This document shows positions 14,203 through 24,001 of a DNA stretch of 30,276 nt, in pieces; position 1 is the stretch's first letter, and every line of letters begins with the position of its first letter. This stretch comes from Elusimicrobiota bacterium. Its GTDB lineage: Bacteria; Elusimicrobiota; Elusimicrobia; Elusimicrobiales; UBA9959. The stretch lies in the NCBI GenBank assembly GCA_003450815.1, contig DMES01000019.1, positions 1-30,276 on the forward strand, in the 5' to 3' direction. The position numbers and the translations under genes are program-made. The notes under the pieces were generated by a model. It saw nothing but the letters and a program-made list of their open reading frames with translations, was not told where the DNA came from and did no database searches.

Positions 14203-17200
14203 AATATTCCAGGGACTCTTCTCAAGGCTGCGCCCCGTGCGCGGTCTTTTGTTTCTGGCGGTAATTCTGCTGTCGGCGATATGCGTCTGGCGCGCTTCCG
14301 GAATTCCGCTCCGGGAAAATATCCTGGACATGCTGCCCGCCGGGGAAAAGACCATAGACGATTTCCGCACTATAGTTTCGCGGTTCGGGCATCAGAACAG
14401 GCTGTTCTTCGACATCGGCATAGATATGGCCTCGCCGGGATCCGGTGAAAGCCATCTGGACGCCGCGGACGACTTATATGGAAAGCTTCAGAACTCCGGC
14501 TTGTTTAAACGGATCATTTACCGGGTAAAAACAGAGGAGGGGCTGGCCGCCCTGGAACTGGCTGAGTCCCACATGCCGGCGTTGTTCGGCCCCGAAGAAC
14601 AGGAAAAGATCCTTCCGCTGATCGCAAAAGACAAGGTTGAAGAGCGGCTGGCCCAATCCAGAAAGACGTTGCTGGAACTGCCCATGACGGGTGCGTTCTC
14701 TGGTATGGTTAAGGAAGACCCGCTCAGCCTGCAGGGAATTTTTATGTCCAGGCTGATCGCTTTGCAGGACGGGGTCAGGATAAAAGACGGCAGGATGCTG
14801 AGCCAGGATGAAAAGCATGTAATGTTGATCGCGGTTCCTGAAGACGCGAACGCGGAAGGTCACAATGGCGTCAGCCTGGTCGCCTTTATTGAGAAGGCGC
14901 GCAGTGCAGTTGCGGCTTCGCATCCGGGGGTTATGATACGGTACATAGGCGCGCCACGGATAGCGGCGGAAACACAGGTAATGATGAAAAGGGATATCTC
15001 CCTTACCATGACACTGTCCTCGATAATTATCCTGCTGCTCACGCTGATCGCTTACCGTCGTCCGGTCCTTGGTTTTACGGGCATGATACCGGTGGCTTTT
15101 GGCGGGTTGCTGGCATACGGTTTTTTCGCGCTTTTTTCAGACAAAATGTCGGCGATAGTCGCCGGTTTTGGCGGGGCCCTTATCGGCATAGCTATAGACT
15201 GCTCGGTCCACATTATTTACCGTTATGATAATTTCGAGGAACTTTCCGCGGGGCCGGAAAGTCTCAGCCGGCATCTTTCCGTTATAACCGCGCCTGTGGT
15301 AATGGCGTCGGTCACTACCATAGCCGCCTTCCTTTGCCTGCTTCTGTCTCCCTTGCCCGGCCAGCGGCAGTTGGGGGTTTTTGCCGCGGTTGGAATAATG
15401 GGCGCCGCAATTTTTTCCCTTGTGGTACTGCCGCAGATGTTTTCGCTGCGCCCTCCCGGGCGGAAAAAGGCGATATTGCCCCTGGCAAATTTATGGCGCG
15501 GCTTTTTTGAATGGCACCACCGTCATCCGACGCTCTGCCTTGTGTTCATTCTCCTTGTTTCGCTGGTCAGCGCCTTCGGCCTGCCGAAAGTTATTTTTGA
15601 CGGAGATCTTAGGAAAATTAACGGGATGCGGCCGGAGACAACTGAAGACGAAAAAACTATTTCCGGAAGATGGGGCGGACAATTTGCGGAAAACAGCCTT
15701 ATTGCCGTGCGGGGAACTTCAATTGAGGAGGCTCAGCGGAAAAATGACCGGCTTTACTCGCTGCTGCTCGAACTTGAGCGCACTGGGACGATAAAAAAAA
15801 TAACTTCTATCTCGCCGGTAATTCCTTCTATCGAGACACAGCGGGACAATATTAAACGCTGGGGCGCCTTCTGGAATTCGGGTAAAGCGGCCCTGCTAAG
15901 GAGCCGGCTTGAAGAGGCTGGGAAAAAAGAGGGTTTTTCTCCTTCGGCGTTCGCGCAGTTCTACAGGAAGCTGGAGCAAAAAGGAGAGACCTTCCCGCTT
16001 GAGGAATTTAAACGGGGAGCGCTGGGCGACATGGTGGCCGGATTTATAGCTGAGCGGAAAGGCGACATTCTGATCCTGACTGAAGTTCAGGCCGGCGCCG
16101 GCTACAACCTTTTGGTAAAACAGGTTCTCGGTCAGATCCCGGATGCTATGATCTACAGCGGGGATGTTTTTGCCCGGAGAATTTCTGAGTTGGTGGAAAA
16201 AGGTTTATGGCTTTTTTTATGGGTTTCTCTGGCCGGCTCGCTGATCGTCCTGCTGCTGGTTTACGGCAGTCTGGAGATAACTCTGCTCATAATCGCCGTA
16301 CTAGGCGTGATAGCGCTCTGGAGTCTGGGAATTCTGGGCTGGCTGGGGGTGCGGATCAACCTGATGAACAATATTTTTACCTTGTTCATCTTCGGCATGT
16401 GCATAGACTATGTGATATTTGTCGTAAGCGCGCTCCTGGACCGGTATAAAGACCAGAGCGAGGACATAGGAGTGGCAGGGGGAGCTGTAACCATATCGGC
16501 CTTTACCACAATAGTCGGGTTCGTGGCGCTTCTTGCGGCCCGGCATCCGGCGCTTCGTTCCATCGGCCTTGCCGGCAGCATAGTGATAGGATGCGGTTTT
16601 ATTGCGGCGGTAGTAGTGCCGCCGCTGGCTATGCGGGTCTTCCTGTGGAAAAACGGGCGGCAGGGTACGCCAACGCTGCGCACCCTGGTTTGCGGGCTTA
16701 CCGCTATAGGCTTCTTTGGCCTGGCGCTGCTGTACTGCCGCGCCGTGCTGATGCCCTGGCTTAAGGTCCGCTATGCAGATAATCCCGCCGTAAGACGCAA
16801 ATCCCTCCAGGCTTTTCTAAGAATCTCCTGCAGGCTTCTTTTCCGCTTTTTTCCGTATGGTAAGCGCATCTTTCTGAATGCCGCTCCGGAAGCTTTCTCA
16901 AAGCCCGCGGTAATAGTCTGCAATCATCAGTCGGTTATAGACATAATCAGCGCCCTCACCCTGCCTGCAAATATCCGTATGGTGGTTAAGCGCTGGGTCT
17001 GGGATTCCTTTTTTATGGGCCCGGTCATTCGTGAGGCGGGCTATATCCTGTCCGACGCGGAAAACACAGGGGAGGTATTTGCCGGGGCTGATAATTGCCT
17101 GCGGGAGGGGGACTTTCTGCTTTTTTTCCCGGAGGGCACACGCTCTGAAACAGGACAAATAGGTAGGTTTAAGAGGGGAGCTTTTGAAATAGCCGCGCGG

Positions 17201-18085
17201 GCGCATGTGGAGATCCTTCCGGTCCTGATGTGCGAAACACGGTCTTGTATTCCCAAGTCGGGGTTCTGGATAGGAGACCACCGGATGGTAATCAGCGTAA
17301 TGCCGCGCGTTAAAGCTGAGGGACGCGATAGCGGAGAGCTGGCCCGCCAGACCAGGATACTTATGGAGGAGGAGTATGAAAAAGCCCTTGCCATAACCTG
17401 CGAGGGCCCGGAGTTTTTCAAGAGGATCAGGGCCCGCTACAATTACCTTGGCCCTTATGTTGAGCAGTATGTGGCCTGGAAGCTGCGCCTGGACCCGCTT
17501 TACCGCGGGATCACGGAACTTGTTCCCCGTGAAGGCGTTGTTCTGGACCTGGGGCAGGGCTACGGCCTGATGTCAAATATACTTGCCGCTCATTGCCAGC
17601 GGCGTTCTTTTATCGGCATGGATTTTGATCCCGACAAGGTGGCCGCGGCGCGGAAATCAGCCGTGGCTCCTGAAAGAATGGTATCCGAGCTGCGTAATAT
17701 ACTGGAGGTGGAGTTCCCTCCCGCGGATACAATACTGCTGATCGATGTACTGCATTACTGGCCCGCGCAGGACCAGGCTAAAATTTTGCGAAAGGCGTAT
17801 GGCTGCCTTAGAAAAGGCGGTCGTCTGCTGATGCGGGAGAGCTGTCAGGACGGAAGCCTGAAAAGCAAGGCGGTCCGGCTCGCGGAGATTTTTTCCACAG
17901 CAATAGGTCACAACAAGAGCAGGCATGGAGTGATCATGAACAGCAGGGAGAATTATTTGCGGCTGCTGAAAGAAACGGGTTTTAACTGCGGTCAGACCCG
18001 GGACGACCTGGGTTGGCGTTCCAATGTGGTGTTTATCTGCGGAAAAACGGAACAAGGAACGGAGGAGAGCAGCTATGGCGTATGA
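14195..18085 (+). CDS. Trifunctional MMPL exporter-acyltransferase-methyltransferase fusion
   Basis: This 1296-aa, three-module protein begins with an RND/MMPL transporter (residues 1 to ~850). It has an N-terminal TM, a periplasmic domain and two helix bundles carrying IDCSVHIIYRYD and CIDYVIFVVSALLDRYKD. An LPLAT/PlsC acyltransferase (~880-1080) follows, with NHQSVID (H911-x4-D916) and FPEGTRSE (P979, E980, G981). Last is a class I SAM methyltransferase with VLDLGQGYG (D1118, G1120, G1122). The parts suggest that acyl transfer and O-methylation of the aryl polyene are coupled to its export from the inner membrane. I recall the same domain order in Bacteroidota flexirubin-type clusters, hinting at shared ancestry or transfer. 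No frameshift or internal stop breaks the fusion. It overlaps its neighbours by 8 and 11 nt. Confidence 0.93.
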   Translation: MHKIFQGLFSRLRPVRGLLFLAVILLSAICVWRASGIPLRENILDMLPAGEKTIDDFRTIVSRFGHQNRLFFDIGIDMASPGSGESHLDAADDLYGKLQNSGLFKRIIYRVKTEEGLAALELAESHMPALFGPEEQEKILPLIAKDKVEERLAQSRKTLLELPMTGAFSGMVKEDPLSLQGIFMSRLIALQDGVRIKDGRMLSQDEKHVMLIAVPEDANAEGHNGVSLVAFIEKARSAVAASHPGVMIRYIGAPRIAAETQVMMKRDISLTMTLSSIIILLLTLIAYRRPVLGFTGMIPVAFGGLLAYGFFALFSDKMSAIVAGFGGALIGIAIDCSVHIIYRYDNFEELSAGPESLSRHLSVITAPVVMASVTTIAAFLCLLLSPLPGQRQLGVFAAVGIMGAAIFSLVVLPQMFSLRPPGRKKAILPLANLWRGFFEWHHRHPTLCLVFILLVSLVSAFGLPKVIFDGDLRKINGMRPETTEDEKTISGRWGGQFAENSLIAVRGTSIEEAQRKNDRLYSLLLELERTGTIKKITSISPVIPSIETQRDNIKRWGAFWNSGKAALLRSRLEEAGKKEGFSPSAFAQFYRKLEQKGETFPLEEFKRGALGDMVAGFIAERKGDILILTEVQAGAGYNLLVKQVLGQIPDAMIYSGDVFARRISELVEKGLWLFLWVSLAGSLIVLLLVYGSLEITLLIIAVLGVIALWSLGILGWLGVRINLMNNIFTLFIFGMCIDYVIFVVSALLDRYKDQSEDIGVAGGAVTISAFTTIVGFVALLAARHPALRSIGLAGSIVIGCGFIAAVVVPPLAMRVFLWKNGRQGTPTLRTLVCGLTAIGFFGLALLYCRAVLMPWLKVRYADNPAVRRKSLQAFLRISCRLLFRFFPYGKRIFLNAAPEAFSKPAVIVCNHQSVIDIISALTLPANIRMVVKRWVWDSFFMGPVIREAGYILSDAENTGEVFAGADNCLREGDFLLFFPEGTRSETGQIGRFKRGAFEIAARAHVEILPVLMCETRSCIPKSGFWIGDHRMVISVMPRVKAEGRDSGELARQTRILMEEEYEKALAITCEGPEFFKRIRARYNYLGPYVEQYVAWKLRLDPLYRGITELVPREGVVLDLGQGYGLMSNILAAHCQRRSFIGMDFDPDKVAAARKSAVAPERMVSELRNILEVEFPPADTILLIDVLHYWPAQDQAKILRKAYGCLRKGGRLLMRESCQDGSLKSKAVRLAEIFSTAIGHNKSRHGVIMNSRENYLRLLKETGFNCGQTRDDLGWRSNVVFICGKTEQGTEESSYGV

Positions 18086-19568
18086 TGTAGCGGTAATCGG
18101 TTCGGGAATAGGCGGCTTGTACGCGGCCTCAATTCTGGCCAAAGAGGGCCTGAAGGTAATAGTATTGGAACGGCATGCCGTGGCGGGGGGGCTATTGCAG
18201 TGTTTCAAGAGGGCCGGAGAATTGTTCCCTACCGGGGTGCATTATATGGGCGGGCTTGGCCCGGGACAGGTTTTATGGCGGTACTTTAAATATGCCGGGG
18301 TGCTGGAGCATGTCGGCTTTACTAAATTCGCCCCGGATTGTTTTGATGAATACTTTTTTCCCGGCTCACGGATACAAATCCCCTCAGGCTACGAAGCTTT
18401 TGAAGCGCGGCTCGCCTCTTATTTCCCCGGTGAAATAACCGCGATCAGGCGCTTTGTTTCAGACATGCGCGAAACCTGTTCCAGGTTCGCGCTGTACAAT
18501 CTGCGGCCTCCGATGGAGGCGCGCAGGGAATACGACGACCAGCTTTCCTTAAGCGCTTACCTCAGGTCGATCACAAACGACGAGCGTCTGCGGATGGTCC
18601 TTTCCGCCAATAATATCCTGTACGGGGTGCCGCCGGCTGAATGCCCCTGCTTCCTGCATTTTCTGGTATTTGATTCTTTTTTGCAGGGAGCGTGGAAAGT
18701 AAATGGCGGGAGCGCGGCTCTGGCCGGCGCCTTTATCAAGGCCCTGCGCTCTAACGGGGCGGAAGTGCGTACTTCCGCGGAAGTGAAAGAGATCTGTGTG
18801 AAAAATGAAAGCGTGTCGGGAGTGCGCCTGGCTGACGGGGAATTTCTGGAGGCGAAGCGCGTGGTTTTCAGCGGCCATACAAAACATCTGTTCCATCTGA
18901 TCCCCCCGCAGGTTACGAGGGCCGCCTACAGGAACCGCCTGCTTTCGCTTGAGGAAACCATGTCACTGTTCGGCGTCTGTCTTTTGATGAAGGGCCGCAG
19001 ATCCGCGCTTGACTCGCGCAATATGTATGTTTTCGCCCAAAACGATGTTTCAAGCTGTTACAGCCAGACGCTGACAGGCGGCAGCGCCAAAGTTGAGATG
19101 GTTTTCTGTTCAGGCTCGTGCGACGCCGATTCTCCCAACGGCACCGCCACGCTGTTGGCCCCTATGGCTTACAAAGAGGTTGCACGTTGGGAAGAGAGCC
19201 GGCTTGGCTCGCGTCCGGAGGAATACCGGAGGATGAAAGAGGAGGTGGCTGGAAAAGTAGTAGAATTCGTTAATGCCCGCATGCCTGAAGTTTTGGGTGG
19301 CGGCCAGGTTGTCAGCACTTTCTCCCCGCTGACCATGCGGGACTACGTTCTGGCGTGGGACGGCTCGACTTACGGTGTGAAAAAGAATTTAGAACAGGTG
19401 CGCTCCGGAAAAATTATGCCCCGCACACGGGTGAAGGGGCTCTATCTCGCCGGCCAGAACGTGGAGATGTCCGGGATCGTGGGAACGGTGATCGGAAGCG
19501 TATCCTGCTGCTCCGAAATGCTTGGGGGCGAGTACCTTCTGAACAAGATCAACAGGGAGACCTTATGA
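18075..19568 (+). CDS. FAD-dependent oxidoreductase, phytoene desaturase/CrtISO-like
   Basis: This 497-aa flavoprotein has an N-terminal dinucleotide-binding fold (VIGSGIGGLYAASILAKEG, with acidic E at the end of the second strand in VLERH) and GGLLQCF. A C-terminal FAD segment ends RVKGLYLAGQN. The overall layout is that of phytoene desaturases and carotenoid isomerases. It may desaturate, isomerise or oxidise the polyene chain. Start ATG 18075 has GGAG eight to eleven bases upstream and overlaps the fusion gene by 11 nt. The stop shares ATGA with the next ketosynthase start. Substrate assignment is inferred only from the operon. Confidence 0.87.
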   Translation: MAYDVAVIGSGIGGLYAASILAKEGLKVIVLERHAVAGGLLQCFKRAGELFPTGVHYMGGLGPGQVLWRYFKYAGVLEHVGFTKFAPDCFDEYFFPGSRIQIPSGYEAFEARLASYFPGEITAIRRFVSDMRETCSRFALYNLRPPMEARREYDDQLSLSAYLRSITNDERLRMVLSANNILYGVPPAECPCFLHFLVFDSFLQGAWKVNGGSAALAGAFIKALRSNGAEVRTSAEVKEICVKNESVSGVRLADGEFLEAKRVVFSGHTKHLFHLIPPQVTRAAYRNRLLSLEETMSLFGVCLLMKGRRSALDSRNMYVFAQNDVSSCYSQTLTGGSAKVEMVFCSGSCDADSPNGTATLLAPMAYKEVARWEESRLGSRPEEYRRMKEEVAGKVVEFVNARMPEVLGGGQVVSTFSPLTMRDYVLAWDGSTYGVKKNLEQVRSGKIMPRTRVKGLYLAGQNVEMSGIVGTVIGSVSCCSEMLGGEYLLNKINRETL

Positions 19569-20791
19569 ACCGCGTAGTTGTCACCGGGATAGGCATACTT
19601 TCTCCGCTAGGTAACGACAAGGCAGCCGTTGCGGAGGGCCTTAGAAACGGGCGCTCCGGAATACGCCGTATGGCGGAGTGGCAAAAGATAAAAGGCCTGC
19701 AATCTTTTGTGGGGGGCGAGGTGACCGGCTTTGACCCGCAAAGAATTCCAAGGCCGGCCAGGAGGACCATGGGGAAACTGGCGATCATGGCTACCATCGC
19801 CTCTGATGACGCTGTGCGCGACGCGGGGCTGGCTCCGGAATACCTCCGCTCCGGCAGGGCGGGGCTGTCGATCGGGTCCACTACAGGAAGCCCACAAAGT
19901 ATGAGCGAGTCCTTTTCCGACTTGGCGCTTAAAGGAGGCATAGAGGGGCAGATGGGTACTTCCTTTATGAAGGTTATGGGCCATTCTGCCGCTGCCAACG
20001 CCGCGGTGCACCTGGGAATAACCGGCTGCGTTTATTCCCCCACGGCGGCCTGCGCCTCCTCCGCGCAGGCGATCGGGCTTGGCTATGATCTGATCCGGCA
20101 CGGCCAGCAGGAGGTTATGATCTGCGGCGGAGCGGAGGAACTTCACGCAACCACCGCTGGGACATTCGATATCGTTCACGCGGCCTCCAGGGCGTATAAT
20201 GAATCCCCTGACAAAACGCCGCGGCCGTTCGATGCCGCGCGGGACGGCCTTGCGGTCAGCGAAGGGGCGGCTATCATGGTCCTGGAAGACCGCGAACGCG
20301 CTCTCTCGCGCAATGCCTGCATATATGCCGAAATACTGGGTTTTGCCACCTGTTGCGACGGGGCGCACATTGCCATGCCTTCCGGCGAAGGTATGCTCCG
20401 CTGTATGCGCAGTTCGTTGATTTCGGCCGGCCTTGAGCCGGGGGATATTGATTATATAAATGCCCATGCGACAGGAACCCAGATAGGAGATGCCACAGAA
20501 TCCCAGGGCATTAAAGAGATTTTTGGCGGCCTGGTCCCGGTGAGCAGTTCTAAGGGGCATGTGGGACATACTATCGGGGCGTGCGGCTCCATGGAGGCCA
20601 TCTTCTCTATTTTAATGATGAGAGAAGGCTTTCTCGCTCCAACATTAAACCTTGAGCACATCAGCGAGGACTGTTCCGGCATTAACCATCTTCAGCAGAC
20701 GGTTACTGTCCAGGCCGGCAAAATTTTGTCTAACAGTTTTGCCTTCGGCGGGATCAATGCCTCTTTGATACTTGGAAATACCGGACGCTGA
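19565..20791 (+). CDS. Beta-ketoacyl-ACP synthase (KS), catalytically complete
   Basis: This 408-aa FabF-type condensing enzyme has an intact Cys-His-His triad: C163 (TAACASS), H301 (NAHATGT) and H335 (KGHVGH). The GG-rich C-terminal SFAFGGINAS is also present. It condenses a carrier-bound acyl chain with malonyl-ACP. It starts in an ATGA overlap with the oxidoreductase gene. It is one of four KS-like genes in this operon, so each probably has a different step or partner (initiation, extension, or pairing with the inactive KS). Which step it performs cannot be read from the sequence. Confidence 0.93.
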   Translation: MNRVVVTGIGILSPLGNDKAAVAEGLRNGRSGIRRMAEWQKIKGLQSFVGGEVTGFDPQRIPRPARRTMGKLAIMATIASDDAVRDAGLAPEYLRSGRAGLSIGSTTGSPQSMSESFSDLALKGGIEGQMGTSFMKVMGHSAAANAAVHLGITGCVYSPTAACASSAQAIGLGYDLIRHGQQEVMICGGAEELHATTAGTFDIVHAASRAYNESPDKTPRPFDAARDGLAVSEGAAIMVLEDRERALSRNACIYAEILGFATCCDGAHIAMPSGEGMLRCMRSSLISAGLEPGDIDYINAHATGTQIGDATESQGIKEIFGGLVPVSSSKGHVGHTIGACGSMEAIFSILMMREGFLAPTLNLEHISEDCSGINHLQQTVTVQAGKILSNSFAFGGINASLILGNTGR

Positions 20792-20828
20792 CACAAATCA
20801 GGCAAAAATATTTACCCGGGAGAAAACA

Positions 20829-21563
20829 ATGAGCACTACGGATAAGCAGGCAGCCCTGGTAACAGGGGGAAGCATGGGAATAGGCAGAGCCATTGCCCTT
20901 TCCCTGGCAAAGGACGGGTTTCATGTGGTGGTAAATTGCCGAAAAGCAGGCAAGGCTTCGCAAGAGGTCCTGGAAGAAATAAAAAAAGCGGGAGGTTCCG
21001 CGGAACTTCTTTGCTTCGATGTGTCTAAAAAAGAAGCCGGCGGTGTGGTAAGCGCCTGGATAGAAGCTCACGGCCCTTTCCACGCACTTATCAATAATGC
21101 CGGAATCCGCGCGGATTCGTTGCTGGTCTGGATGAAAGATGAGGAATGGCAGAGCGTTATTGACACTAATCTTAACGGTTTCTATAATATTACCCGTCCC
21201 GTTATCAAGGAAATGCTGTTGGGAAGGAAAGGCCGGGTAGTTAATATCGTTTCTACCGCCGGACAGGCGGGGCTGGCGGGACAGGTTAATTATTCAGCGG
21301 CCAAGGCCGGGCTTATCGGCGCCACAAAAGCGCTTGCGGCCGAGGTCGCTAAGCGCGGCGTAACAGTAAATGCCGTGGCTCCGGGTTTTATCGCTACAAC
21401 CATGTTGGACGGTCTCCCTCTTGACCAGGTTATTAAAAGAATTCCCGCGGGAAGGCTTGGAACTCCCGCGGAGGTGGCGGCAGTGGTTTCTTTTTTATGC
21501 TCCCCTTCCGCGGGGTACATAACGGGAGCGGTTATTCCCGTGAACGGCGGGATTTACATGTAG
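20829..21563 (+). CDS. 3-oxoacyl-ACP reductase (FabG-like SDR)
   Basis: This 244-aa short-chain dehydrogenase has the cofactor motif TGGSMGIG (12-19), NNAG (89-92), N114, and the catalytic S142, Y155 and K159 (YSAAK). It would reduce the ketone formed by the ketosynthases, using NADPH, before dehydration to each double bond of the polyene. ATG 20829 was chosen because it follows a GGGAGA ribosome site and matches the family length. An upstream in-frame ATG (20772) would add 19 unrelated residues overlapping the previous gene. The 37-nt gap before it is one of the larger ones inside the operon. Confidence 0.94.
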   Translation: MSTTDKQAALVTGGSMGIGRAIALSLAKDGFHVVVNCRKAGKASQEVLEEIKKAGGSAELLCFDVSKKEAGGVVSAWIEAHGPFHALINNAGIRADSLLVWMKDEEWQSVIDTNLNGFYNITRPVIKEMLLGRKGRVVNIVSTAGQAGLAGQVNYSAAKAGLIGATKALAAEVAKRGVTVNAVAPGFIATTMLDGLPLDQVIKRIPAGRLGTPAEVAAVVSFLCSPSAGYITGAVIPVNGGIYM

Positions 21564-21585
21564 CGGGTATCGGACAGCGAGCGCA

Positions 21586-22842
21586 ATGACAGACAATCTT
21601 AAACGACAGGTTGCGGTTACGGGTATAGGCATCATCTCCTCCATAGGCGTGACAGCCGCCGAGGTCAGCGACTCTCTTCGCCTGGGGCGTTCAGGGATAG
21701 TAATGGACCCTGAGCGCAAGAGCCTTGGCTTCCGTTCCGGGTTAACCGGGAAAGTAAAGGTTGTTAATCCCGCCGCTTACGGGCTTGACAATAAGGCCCT
21801 TAGAACGATGGGAGAGCCCGCCTTATACGGCCATTGCGCGGCCACCGATGCCGTAGCGGGCGCGGCGCTTTCACCTGAATTGCTCGGTTCCGGGCGCTGC
21901 GGCCTTGTTTTTGGAAACGACAGCTGTATTCGTTCAGCGGCCGAAGCCGTGGATATTCTGCGCAAGGAAAAGGGAACCCGTTTTGTGGGAAGCGGACGCG
22001 TTTTCCAGGGGATGAATTCGTCGGTAACCATGAACCTCGGGGTCCGGCTCGGTATCCGCGGAGCCTGTTGGACGCTGAGCGCCGCCTGTGCCAGCGGGGC
22101 TCATGCCGTTGGGCAGGGGGTCATGCTCATCCGCTCAGGCCTTCAGGATGTTGTGGTTACCGGGGGAGCGCAGGAAACCGGATGGGAGTCCATGGTGGCT
22201 TTTGACGCTCTTAATGCCTTTTCTTTGCGGGAAGACGCGCCACAAAAAGCTTCCCGCCCGTTTGACCGCGGAAGGGATGGCCTTGTCCCCAGCGGCGGCG
22301 GGGCCTGTCTTGTGCTGGAGGATCTGGAACATGCGCTTAAGCGCAAGGCCCCCATACGCGCTGTTATCCGGGGCTACGGTTTTTCCTCTGATGGTAAACA
22401 CCTGTCCGTCCCAAGCAGTGAAGGTTCGGAGCGGGCTGTGCGGCAGGCATTGGACGACGCGGGAATAGCTCCGGAAATGGTCGGTTATATAAACGCCCAT
22501 GCCACCTCAACTCCGATCGGAGATGCCGCTGAAGCAAAAATGATCAACCGCGTTTTCGGGACGGCGGTTCCCGTTTCATCAACAAAGTCCATGACCGGCC
22601 ACGAATGCTGGATGGCGGGAGCCAGCGAGCTTATTTATTGCATACTTATGGCGGAGGGCGGCTTCATCGCCCCAAATATTAACTTTGAAGAGGCTGATCC
22701 GGATTGCGCCGGAATTAATGTAGTGAGCAAGACCCATACCGGCAAAGTCCGCTATGTTCTTTCAAATTCCTTCGGATTCGGAGGGACTAACGCCGCTATA
22801 ATTTTGGATTTTGATATAAATAGAATTCGAGGAGAGTTATGA
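21586..22842 (+). CDS. Beta-ketoacyl-ACP synthase (KS), FabB-like, catalytically complete
   Basis: This 418-aa condensing enzyme has an intact triad: C168 (SAACASG), H305 (NAHATST) and H339 (KSMTGH). The FabB-like signature GHECWMAGASE follows the last histidine. It probably extends the aryl-polyene chain with malonyl units. It sits just after the ketoreductase and shares an ATGA overlap (22839-22842) with the following acyl carrier protein, which is likely its direct partner. Its sequence around the last histidine differs from the other two active KS genes, so it is a distinct paralog rather than a recent duplicate. Confidence 0.93.
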   Translation: MTDNLKRQVAVTGIGIISSIGVTAAEVSDSLRLGRSGIVMDPERKSLGFRSGLTGKVKVVNPAAYGLDNKALRTMGEPALYGHCAATDAVAGAALSPELLGSGRCGLVFGNDSCIRSAAEAVDILRKEKGTRFVGSGRVFQGMNSSVTMNLGVRLGIRGACWTLSAACASGAHAVGQGVMLIRSGLQDVVVTGGAQETGWESMVAFDALNAFSLREDAPQKASRPFDRGRDGLVPSGGGACLVLEDLEHALKRKAPIRAVIRGYGFSSDGKHLSVPSSEGSERAVRQALDDAGIAPEMVGYINAHATSTPIGDAAEAKMINRVFGTAVPVSSTKSMTGHECWMAGASELIYCILMAEGGFIAPNINFEEADPDCAGINVVSKTHTGKVRYVLSNSFGFGGTNAAIILDFDINRIRGEL

Positions 22843-23087
22843 CACGAGAACAACTTGCTTCTGAAATCAACGCCGTTCTGGCGGCGCAGTTCGAACTGAA
22901 GCCGGAGAGCCTGCAGGACCCGGAAACCAAACTTAACGATGACCTCGGCCTGGACAGTCTGGATGCCATTGACCTTGTGGTCACCATGGAAAAGAAGTTC
23001 GGATGCAGAATCCTGGAGGCGGAAGCCAGGGAAGTGCGCACCCTCAGCCAGCTGTACGACTGCGTTCACAAAGCGAAGTCTCCTTAA
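22839..23087 (+). CDS. Acyl carrier protein 1
   Basis: This 82-aa, acidic, four-helix carrier has the phosphopantetheine attachment serine S40 in GLDSLDAID. It needs a phosphopantetheinyl transferase, which is not in this window. It is coupled to the upstream ketosynthase by a 4-nt overlap. It is one of two carriers in the operon. In characterised aryl polyene systems two carriers coexist, so one may be dedicated to priming and the other to elongation. Which is which is not visible here. Confidence 0.94.
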   Translation: MTREQLASEINAVLAAQFELKPESLQDPETKLNDDLGLDSLDAIDLVVTMEKKFGCRILEAEAREVRTLSQLYDCVHKAKSP

Positions 23088-23093
23088 ATATAA

Positions 23094-23999
23094 ATGCCGG
23101 AGACATCGCATGAACGCAGCCGGGCCTGGACAGGCCGGACAAGAGGCGGATATACTGGGAACTGGGTATTCATCAAGGTCCTGCGGTTTCTGGGCCTTCA
23201 TGCGGCCTACCTTCTTCTGGTTCCTGTCGCTTTTTATTTCGTTTTTTTCGCGCCCGTAGCTTTAAAGGCTTCGGTGGATTATCTGCGGCGGCGCTTTAAA
23301 TGCGGTCTGCCTCTCTGTCTTATTTACTCCTACCGCCATTTCTTCTGCTTCGGCCAGGTACTGCTTGACCGCTTTGCAATCGCGGAAAATCCCGGACGGT
23401 TCAAAGTGCGGGAGCAGGGCCTTTCCCATATTCTTGATTCAGTCAGTGAGCACAAAGGTTTAGTCCTTTTAAGCGCGCATGCCGGCGGTTGGGAAGCGGC
23501 AATGGCCCTTTTAGGTAAAAGCAATATCCCTGTCAATGTGGTTATGTTTGAGGGCGAAGAGGAAAAAATCCGCAGGCTTATTGATAAGTCCGCGCATAGG
23601 GGCCAGATACGGATTCTCAGCGTTAGCGGATCGCCTGAAGACAGTCTGGCTATCGTAGAAACCCTGAACAGGGGAGAGGTGGTTGCGATGCATGGCGATA
23701 GAACTGTCGGGGGGAGAACAATAAAACTGCCTTTCCTCGGAGCTCCGGCCGACTTTCCCCTATGGCCATATGCCGTAGCGGCGGCGGCCAATGCCCCGCT
23801 TATTCATGCGTTTGCGGCAAGAACCGGCACATACAGCTACCGGTTTAAAGCCTGGCCGGCGGTAAATCCCAGGCTGGAAAGAAGCGGGACGGAAAAGGAT
23901 CCGCTGCGGAAATGCGCGCTGGATTTTGTTTTACACCTGGAACAATTCATAGCCGAATATCCTTTTCAGTGGTTTAATTTTTATCCGTTCTGGAAATAA
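23094..23999 (+). CDS. LpxL/HtrB-family acyltransferase
   Basis: This 301-aa membrane-associated acyltransferase has an N-terminal hydrophobic anchor (about 37-53) and the family motif HAGGWE (H129-x4-E134), followed by MHGDRTVGG. Lipid A secondary acyltransferases of this family move acyl chains from a carrier protein to a glycolipid. Here it probably transfers the aryl polyene or a fatty acyl group to an inner-membrane lipid. It lies six bases after an acyl carrier protein gene, consistent with an ACP-bound donor. The operon therefore has two different acyltransferase folds, this one and the LPLAT in the exporter fusion, which suggests a product with two acyl groups. Confidence 0.9.
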   Translation: MPETSHERSRAWTGRTRGGYTGNWVFIKVLRFLGLHAAYLLLVPVAFYFVFFAPVALKASVDYLRRRFKCGLPLCLIYSYRHFFCFGQVLLDRFAIAENPGRFKVREQGLSHILDSVSEHKGLVLLSAHAGGWEAAMALLGKSNIPVNVVMFEGEEEKIRRLIDKSAHRGQIRILSVSGSPEDSLAIVETLNRGEVVAMHGDRTVGGRTIKLPFLGAPADFPLWPYAVAAAANAPLIHAFAARTGTYSYRFKAWPAVNPRLERSGTEKDPLRKCALDFVLHLEQFIAEYPFQWFNFYPFWK

Positions 24000-24001
24000 T
24001 T

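Noticed and set aside
19607..20569. 320-aa minus-strand ORF inside the first ketosynthase
   Set aside because: It is antisense to a gene with a complete catalytic triad; no domain or ribosome site was seen.
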